DNA of 47,032 bases from an uncultured Bacteroidia bacterium (GTDB taxonomy: Bacteria > Bacteroidota > Bacteroidia > Bacteroidales > F082): assembly GCA_902774365.1 (NCBI GenBank), contig CACYHX010000033.1, positions 1-47,032 on the forward strand. Direction: 5' to 3'. The notes under the pieces are model-generated. The model saw nothing but the letters and a program-made list of their open reading frames with translations, was not told the DNA's origin and did no database searches. Positions 42,354 to 47,032 of the stretch are shown piece by piece (position 1 is the stretch's first letter; each line of letters starts with the position of its first letter). Made by a program: the position numbers and the translations under genes.

Positions 42354-42962
42354 ATGTTAGTCATTGGTATCGCAGGCGGCTCGGGCTCAGGGAAGACCAC
42401 CGTCGTCAAGGAGCTGGTTGAACAGCTGCCAGAGAATTCAGTATCAGTCATTTCGCAAGATGCTTACTACTACGACAATGGCGACAAGACACCGGAGGAG
42501 AAGAAGCAGATCAACTTCGACCACCCCGACGCCATCGAGTGGGACCTGCTCATCGACCACCTCGACCGCCTTAAGAGAGGTGAGACCATCCCCATGCCGA
42601 TCTATACTTACGTCACCTGCGCCCGTTCGCAGGAGGTCATCTATGTGCATCCCACGGAGGTCATCATCGTGGAAGGCATCATGGTGCTGACCCAAGAGGA
42701 GCTTCGCAAGCGTATGGACATCAAGGTGTTTGTGGATACCGATGGCGACGAACGCCTGATGCGTATCATCCGTCGCGACATCGCCGAGCGTGGCCGTACC
42801 TGGGAAGACGTGTTGCGTCACTACCAGACCTTCGTCAAGCCCATGCACCAGCAGTTCATCGAGCCCACCAAACGCACCGCCGACATCATCCTGCCGCGCG
42901 GCTCCAGCCCTGTGGTGATTGACATCCTGGCGTCGAGAATCAGGATGCACCTTGGCAAGTAA
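42354..42962 (+). CDS. udk: uridine kinase
   Basis: A 202-residue enzyme phosphorylating uridine and cytidine for salvage. P-loop GIAGGSGSGKTTVVKELV, then SQDAYYYDNGD, FDHPDAIEWDLL and IIVEGIMVLTQEEL, with a DTDGDERLMRIIRRD segment. The length is normal. Own promoter, divergent from the FMN-binding gene; a terminator follows 20 bases after the stop. Confidence 0.95.
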   Translation: MLVIGIAGGSGSGKTTVVKELVEQLPENSVSVISQDAYYYDNGDKTPEEKKQINFDHPDAIEWDLLIDHLDRLKRGETIPMPIYTYVTCARSQEVIYVHPTEVIIVEGIMVLTQEELRKRMDIKVFVDTDGDERLMRIIRRDIAERGRTWEDVLRHYQTFVKPMHQQFIEPTKRTADIILPRGSSPVVIDILASRIRMHLGK

Positions 42963-42982
42963 CTGACAACCAGACAAAAAGA

Positions 42983-43010
42983 AAAAGCCGAACGGAAACG
43001 CTCGGCTTTT
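42983..43010. terminator. bidirectional terminator between udk and tRNA-Gln
   Basis: Arms AAAAGCCGA (42983-42991) and TCGGCTTTT (43002-43010), with inner CG pairs closing a GAAA tetraloop. A and T runs on both sides allow it to end udk (plus) and the tRNA (minus). Confidence 0.88.
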
Positions 43011-43014
43011 CTTG

Positions 43015-43085
43015 TTGCCCAACCAGGATTCGAACCTAGACTAACTGATCCAGAGTCAGTTGTGCTGCCATTACACCATTGGGCA
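43015..43085 (-). tRNA. tRNA-Gln (anticodon CTG)
   Basis: The minus strand folds as a cloverleaf. Acceptor TGCCCAA (5', 43085-43079) pairs with TTGGGCA (43022-43016); anticodon arm ACTGA-CTCTGGA-TCAGT carries CTG at positions 34-36; T arm is CTAGG-TTCGAAT-CCTGG. CCA is not encoded. It reads CAG codons. Confidence 0.93.
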
Positions 43086-43098
43086 ATCAAATCGGCTG

Positions 43099-43106
43099 CA
43101 AAAATA
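43099..43106 (-). promoter_or_regulatory. -7 box of the tRNA-Gln gene
   Basis: The minus strand reads TATTTTTG, ending 13 bases before the tRNA 5' end. No clear -33 box is present. Confidence 0.6.
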
Positions 43107-43195
43107 CGCTTTTTTTAAATGCCGTGACGATTTAGAGGAAAAATTTTTCTGATTTTTTTGCTGTCTTCAGGCTGGTATCTGTAAAGAACTCATTT

Positions 43196-43984
43196 TCAGT
43201 ACTTGTTGAATCGCGAGCCGAAGTTGTAAGACAGCATGAAGGTGAGGAAGAAACGTCGGTTCCGTTCCGAGTCCATGATGGAGATGCCCAAGGGGAAACA
43301 CTCCGCCTTGACCTCCACGTCGATGGACTGCGCCCGCGTGCGCGACTTGCCTACTTCGAAGCTGAGTCCTGCCGAGGCATTCACGCCTGGCGACACCTTG
43401 GTCTCAAGGAAGCCTTTGGTGAACGCCGCCCTGCCGAGGATGTTCAGCCCCGGCTCGAAGGTGTGCTCCTCGATGGTCTCCACGTAGTCTCCCGAGGCCG
43501 TAGGCTGATAGCCGATCACATAGTAATAGTATGGCTTGAGTAATGCCAGCGACGCGCCCACGCTGTAGGTCCACCGTGTCTCGACGCCGCCCCAGTACGG
43601 CTTGCCGTAGATGAGCCGGTCCTCGCCGAAGCCGAAACGGAGCACGTAGGCATAGTTCAGCTTGCCGTAGACGAAGGGCCGTGTGGTGTATTGCGAGATG
43701 GTGATGGTCTTGATTTCCTTGAGCGACCGCAGCGACACCGCTTCGCCGAACCAGTTGCGGGTGAGGTTGACCGTCTTGATTTTCCCGATCTTAAAGCCTA
43801 GGCCCAACCCTTGGGAATGTAGGGCCACCTTGAAGGTGTTCTGACGGCTGTAGATCAGTCGCTCTTCCAAAGGCTTGTCGTCTTCGCTTTGTATGTCAAT
43901 GTTTTGCGCAGGCAACAAAAAAGCACACGCTCCTAAAAGCGTGAGCAAAAGCATACGCATCACTTGCGGTTTGAGGGCAATCAT
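43196..43984 (-). CDS. predicted outer-membrane beta-barrel protein
   Basis: A 262-residue exported protein. ATG 43984 (MIALKPQVMRMLLLTLLGACAFLLPAQ) gives a signal peptide; a GTG six codons upstream is less likely. The mature part has an early acidic segment, then repeated amphipathic strands (FKVALHSQGLGLGFKIGKIK, YVLRFGFGEDRLIYGKPYW) and ends FFLTFMLSYNFGSRFNKY, typical of barrels. Function unknown. It lies 25 bases after the small lipoprotein gene. Confidence 0.7.
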   Translation of the reverse strand: MIALKPQVMRMLLLTLLGACAFLLPAQNIDIQSEDDKPLEERLIYSRQNTFKVALHSQGLGLGFKIGKIKTVNLTRNWFGEAVSLRSLKEIKTITISQYTTRPFVYGKLNYAYVLRFGFGEDRLIYGKPYWGGVETRWTYSVGASLALLKPYYYYVIGYQPTASGDYVETIEEHTFEPGLNILGRAAFTKGFLETKVSPGVNASAGLSFEVGKSRTRAQSIDVEVKAECFPLGISIMDSERNRRFFLTFMLSYNFGSRFNKY

Positions 43985-44009
43985 CGCTATGCCTCCCAAC
44001 ACCTAATGA

Positions 44010-44138
44010 TTAAAAGCGCGTTTCCTTGACGTACTTTGACGATTCGCCGTAGGCCGGGCAGGTCTTCTTGGCGCAAGAAGTCATGACAATGCCTGAAACA
44101 AAGGCAATTAGCAGCGCGATGACAAGTTTTCTCTTCAT
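44010..44138 (-). CDS. very small lipoprotein
   Basis: A 42-residue lipoprotein: signal MKRKLVIALLIAFVSGIVMTSC, lipid Cys at 22, then AKKTCPAYGESSKYVKETRF. Small lipoproteins with a CPAY motif are found in Bacteroidota; their function is unknown to me. A longer frame from 44285 is an artefact of the dispersed repeat (LSLSKH-like peptide). It is the first gene in an apparent operon with the beta-barrel gene. Confidence 0.7.
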   Translation of the reverse strand: MKRKLVIALLIAFVSGIVMTSCAKKTCPAYGESSKYVKETRF

Positions 44139-44224
44139 AAGAATCAAATTTGATTTGCAAATTAACGCATTTTTTCCCGAATTATCACCATATTTGCAGA
44201 GATTTTTATGAACAAATGAGTTAA

Positions 44225-44288
44225 GGTCCCTGAGCCCGTCGAAGGGCCGACCAAAAGAATGACGGTGCTTCGACAGGCTCAGCAACCT
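44225..44288. repeat. inverted pair of the dispersed CTTCGACAGGCTCAG repeat
   Basis: CTGAGCCCGTCGAAG (44230-44244) and CTTCGACAGGCTCAG (44268-44282) are reverse complements with one mismatch, separated by 23 bases, so they can form a REP-like hairpin. The same core is at 34890-34904. It lies between the small lipoprotein gene and ung. Confidence 0.87.
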
Positions 44289-44312
44289 GCTTTAACTGAA
44301 CAACTAAAAAAG

Positions 44313-44990
44313 ATGGAAGTAAAGAAACCCAATATCGATGAAAGCTGGTATCAGGTGCTGCGACCGCAATTCGAGGCGCCTTATTTCGCCGACCTGAAGT
44401 CGTTCCTCGTCAGTGAGAAGCGACAATATGCCGTTTATCCACCAGGTCCATTGATTTTCAATGCCTTCAACCTCACGCCTTTCGACAGGGTGAAGGTCGT
44501 CATCCTGGGACAGGACCCCTACCACGGCCCGGGACAAGCCCATGGCCTTTCGTTCTCGGTACCCGATGGCGTGCCGTTTCCGCCCAGCCTGCAAAACATC
44601 TTCAAGGAACTGCATGACGACCTCGGCGTGCCGATGGCGCGCTCGGGCAACCTCGAGAAGTGGGCGAGGGAAGGGGTGCTGCTGCTCAACGCCTCGCTGA
44701 CGGTGCGCGCTGGACAGGCCGCCTCGCACTCGCGCCATGGCTGGGAACAGTTTACCGACGCCGCTATCCGTGCTCTCTCGGAACGCCGCGAGCACCTCGT
44801 CTTCATCCTCTGGGGCAACTACGCCATCGCCAAGCAGGCCTTGATCGACCCGACCAAGCACCTCATCCTGAAGTCGGTGCACCCCTCGCCACTCTCGGCT
44901 AGCCGCGGCTTCTTCGGGTGTCATCACTTCTCGCAAACGAATAATTATTTGATACAACACGGAATAGAACCTATTGATTGGAGTTTATAA
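44313..44990 (+). CDS. ung: uracil-DNA glycosylase
   Basis: A 225-residue family 1 enzyme removing uracil from DNA for base excision repair. It has [18 protein letters not shown] (catalytic Asp and water-activating motif), LLLNASLTV and [21 protein letters not shown] (the DNA-intercalation loop). ATG 44313 is chosen because the longer frame from 44259 starts inside the dispersed repeat and encodes the artefact LRQAQ peptide. Confidence 0.95.
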   Translation: MEVKKPNIDESWYQVLRPQFEAPYFADLKSFLVSEKRQYAVYPPGPLIFNAFNLTPFDRVKVVILGQDPYHGPGQAHGLSFSVPDGVPFPPSLQNIFKELHDDLGVPMARSGNLEKWAREGVLLLNASLTVRAGQAASHSRHGWEQFTDAAIRALSERREHLVFILWGNYAIAKQALIDPTKHLILKSVHPSPLSASRGFFGCHHFSQTNNYLIQHGIEPIDWSL

Positions 44991-44991
44991 T

Positions 44992-45103
44992 GGGATTGCT
45001 TCGCAAGAAATCTGAGGAAAATCTGTTTAAAAATCTATGAAAATCATTTTTGATAGATTTTTGTTTTGATTTTTGAACGATTTCTTGTCCGCAGGACAAT
45101 CCC
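44992..45103. repeat. 112-bp imperfect palindrome between ung and rdgB
   Basis: Matching segments in inverted order: GGGATTG (44992-44998) with CAATCCC (45097-45103), AAGAAATC with GATTTCTT, and AAAAATCTAT with ATAGATTTTT in the middle. It abuts the ung stop and ends 15 bases before the rdgB start. AAAATC words recur within it. It could be a miniature inverted-repeat element or a terminator/leader hairpin. Confidence 0.75.
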
Positions 45104-45118
45104 CAAAACAAGAGAAAA

Positions 45119-45700
45119 ATGAAACAAATCGTATTCGCCACCAATAACAAGAACAAACTGCGCGAGATGCGCGAAATCATGGAAGGCCTCTATGAGGTCA
45201 AGAGCCTCGAAGAGATTGGCTGCCATGAGGACATCGTCGAAGACGCCGAGACCATCGAAGGCAACGCCAAAATCAAGGCGGACTTTGTCACGAACAAGTA
45301 CCATGTGGACTGCTTCGCCGATGACACGGGTCTCGAGGTGGAGGCCTTGGGCGGTGCTCCGGGCGTGTATTCGGCGCGTTATGCAGGCGAGCATTGCAGC
45401 TATCAGGACAACGTCGACAAGATGCTCGCCGCCATGAAGGGCCAGACCAACCGCAAGGCGGCTTTCCGCACCTGCATAGCATTGAACCTCGATGGTAAGT
45501 CCTATTACTTCGAAGGCCGTTGCGACGGCCAGATCACCGAGCAGCAGCGGGGCACCGAAGGCTTCGGCTACGATCCTATCTTCCAGCCCGACGGCTACAA
45601 CCAGACCTTTGCCGAGTTGGGCCACGAAGTGAAAAACGCCATCAGCCACCGTGGCAAGGCCACACAGAAACTGATAGCGTTTTTGAAGGAATTAGGTTGA
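45119..45700 (+). CDS. rdgB: XTP/dITP diphosphatase (Ham1/RdgB)
   Basis: A 193-residue enzyme that removes non-canonical purine triphosphates from the nucleotide pool. [16 protein letters not shown] at the N-terminus, [33 protein letters not shown] and SHRGKA are the family motifs, and the length is normal. ATG 45119 follows the 112-bp palindrome. Together with ung it suggests a genome-maintenance cluster, but the genes are separated by the repeat. Confidence 0.95.
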   Translation: MKQIVFATNNKNKLREMREIMEGLYEVKSLEEIGCHEDIVEDAETIEGNAKIKADFVTNKYHVDCFADDTGLEVEALGGAPGVYSARYAGEHCSYQDNVDKMLAAMKGQTNRKAAFRTCIALNLDGKSYYFEGRCDGQITEQQRGTEGFGYDPIFQPDGYNQTFAELGHEVKNAISHRGKATQKLIAFLKELG

Positions 45701-45760
45701 GTATTTTTTGACTACCCTTACCCAAGGGTTACCCAACCCTTAGACTACCCTAAAAAAACA

Positions 45761-45790
45761 GCTCCGCAGGAATATCCATCCCTGCGGAGC
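45761..45790. terminator. terminator between rdgB and alaS
   Basis: Arms GCTCCGCAGG (45761-45770) and CCTGCGGAGC (45781-45790). Read on the minus strand it is followed by TTTTTTT, so it is a strong terminator for alaS; on the plus strand it is followed by CGATTTTAT, so it can also serve rdgB. Confidence 0.88.
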
Positions 45791-45858
45791 CGATTTTATC
45801 AAAGATTTATTTCAGATTTGACTATGTCGAACGCAAAGCGTTTGCTTCCGAAAAAGAA

Positions 45859-47032
45859 TCAAATCCTCTCCTTCAGCATCTGCATTGCCTTCGGCAGTCC
45901 GTCAGCATTACGGCCACCCGCCACGCAGAGGGTCTTCTGTCCGCCGCCACCGCCTTGGATCTCCTTGGCCACCTCGCGGATGAGCTTGGTGGCATCAAGG
46001 CCCTTGGAGTCAGCAAAGGTCTCAGGCAGCAACAGGCAGAGCGAGGGCTTGCCTTCGGCCACGGAGCCGAGGATGGCGATGGTGCTCTCGTTCATCTGTT
46101 TCAGCATCATGGCAATGTTGCGCAGCTGGTCGCCGCCACAAGGCAGGGTCTCCATGATGAGTTTGTAGCCTTCGTGGTCGAGGGCCTTCTCATGCAGCCT
46201 CTCGGCCATGGCTTGGGCTTTCTCTTGCATCAGGTGCTCCACCTCTTTCTTCAAGGCTGAGTTCTGCTCGTTGAGCGAGGTGACGGCCTTCACCAGGTCG
46301 GGCGACTTGACGCACTCGCGCAGGCGACCGATGAGGTCGAGCTGCTCGTCGAGGTATTGCTCCACAGCCTCGCCGGTGATGGCCTCGATGCGGCGGATTC
46401 CGGCAGCGATGGCGCCTTCACTGACGATCTTGAACATGCCGATGTTGCCCGTGGCGCTGGTGTGACAGCCACCGCAGAGCTCCATGGAGTAGTCCTTGTC
46501 GAAGACAACCACGCGTACCTTGTCTCCGTATTTCTCACCGAATAAAGCCGTGGCACCCATGGCCTTAGCCTCGTCGATCGGGATTTCGGCGTAGGTCACG
46601 TTCGGGATGTTCTCACGGATCTTCTGGTTGACGATCTTCTCCACCTTTTGGATCTCCTCGGGCGTCATCTTGGTGAAGTGGCTGAAGTCGAAACGCAGGC
46701 GTTGGTCGTCGACCAACGAGCCCTTCTGCTCCACGTGGCTGCCCAGCACCTGCCTCAAGGCAGCGTGCATCAGGTGGGTGGCGCTGTGGTTGTTGGCGAT
46801 GCGCTGACGGCGTTCTGCGTCGACGGCGGCGGTAAATGTCACCTCGGGGTTCTGCGGTAGCTGCTCGGTGATGTGGATGACGAGGTTGTTCTCCTTGACG
46901 GTGTTGACGATCTTGATGGTCTCGTTTTCGGAGGTCAGGGTGCCGGTGTCGCCCACCTCACCGCCCATCTCGGCATAGAACGGGGTCTTGTCGAGGACGA
47001 TCTCGAAGTGGGTCTTCTTCTTGGCCACCACC
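45859..47032 (-). CDS. alaS: alanyl-tRNA synthetase, C-terminal part (5' end outside the window)
   Basis: The frame enters from the right window edge and ends at TGA 45861-45859, giving 390 codons. The editing domain has HSATHLMHAAL (HxxxH zinc site) and CGGCHTSATGNIG (CxxxH). A coiled-coil stretch follows (about 245-285). The C-Ala domain ends with GGGGGQKTLCVAGGRN. The catalytic domain and tRNA-recognition part are beyond the window, so the true start is not visible; the first in-frame GTG at 47031 is only a boundary effect. Confidence 0.95.
   Translation of the reverse strand, partial: VVAKKKTHFEIVLDKTPFYAEMGGEVGDTGTLTSENETIKIVNTVKENNLVIHITEQLPQNPEVTFTAAVDAERRQRIANNHSATHLMHAALRQVLGSHVEQKGSLVDDQRLRFDFSHFTKMTPEEIQKVEKIVNQKIRENIPNVTYAEIPIDEAKAMGATALFGEKYGDKVRVVVFDKDYSMELCGGCHTSATGNIGMFKIVSEGAIAAGIRRIEAITGEAVEQYLDEQLDLIGRLRECVKSPDLVKAVTSLNEQNSALKKEVEHLMQEKAQAMAERLHEKALDHEGYKLIMETLPCGGDQLRNIAMMLKQMNESTIAILGSVAEGKPSLCLLLPETFADSKGLDATKLIREVAKEIQGGGGGQKTLCVAGGRNADGLPKAMQMLKERI

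Noticed and set aside
44139-44285. N-terminal extension of the 42-residue lipoprotein
   Set aside because: It comes from the same repeat (LSLSKH and FDGLRD peptides) and would bury the lipoprotein signal.
44259-44312. N-terminal extension of ung
   Set aside because: The extension is the translation of the dispersed CTTCGACAGGCTCAG repeat; the enzyme family begins after ATG 44313.

Overview
The window looks like a chromosomal stretch of a Bacteroidales (Bacteroidia) genome. The grounds are type IX secretion C-terminal domains on two exported proteins, promoters with the Bacteroidota -7 box TAnnTTTG, a tgt-lptG-like pair, a CCDC81-type HU/SPOR protein, DUF2851, and several beta-barrel proteins and lipoproteins. 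I cannot name a species.

Positions 1-8700 are a defence island, all on the minus strand. A restriction-modification locus (1-3274, 3' end outside the window) encodes a motif IV-less methyltransferase-like partner, an Eco57I-type N6-adenine methylase and a GIY-YIG/DEAH helicase. Then comes a two-gene Hachiman system, hamA (nuclease, DUF1837) and hamB (Ski2-like helicase). Upstream of hamA is a DUF3791-DUF3990 toxin-antitoxin-like pair whose DUF3990 gene seems to have lost its C-terminal part. The Hachiman genes are visibly richer in A+T than the core genes, which fits horizontal transfer. A minisatellite of 24-bp units separates the island from the rest.

Positions 9100-17750 are accessory. 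There is a HEAT-like protein, a secreted C10 cysteine protease, and a four-gene operon (double flavodoxin-like protein, Cys-rich protein, small membrane protein, outer-membrane beta-barrel protein). A TetR-type regulator with an extra C-terminal HTH follows, then a zinc-ribbon/pyridoxamine-oxidase-like protein with a GNAT acetyltransferase. The operon promoter (10891-10948) and the zinc-ribbon gene promoter (16410-16467) share an identically spaced composite operator, and a third half-site lies in the regulator's own leader. This looks like a small undescribed regulon and is the most original observation here.

Positions 17700-47032 are mostly core genes. They include DUF2851 and a lipoprotein 5'-nucleotidase; a coiled-coil protein, zapA, a probable 6S RNA and rny; a short radical SAM protein; a T9SS cargo protein; a family 2 glycosyltransferase; tgt and an LptF/LptG-type permease; a deoxynucleoside kinase, kdsB and an HU/SPOR protein; trmB; a HerA-like ATPase; pcm; a Gfo/Idh/MocA oxidoreductase; a lipoprotein and a polyprenyl glycosylphosphotransferase; tdk; an acidic Pro/Glu-rich protein and rsmI; two beta-barrel proteins, an FMN-binding lipoprotein, udk, tRNA-Gln, ung, rdgB and the 3' part of alaS. 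Several intergenic gaps hold conspicuous palindromic or dispersed repeats.
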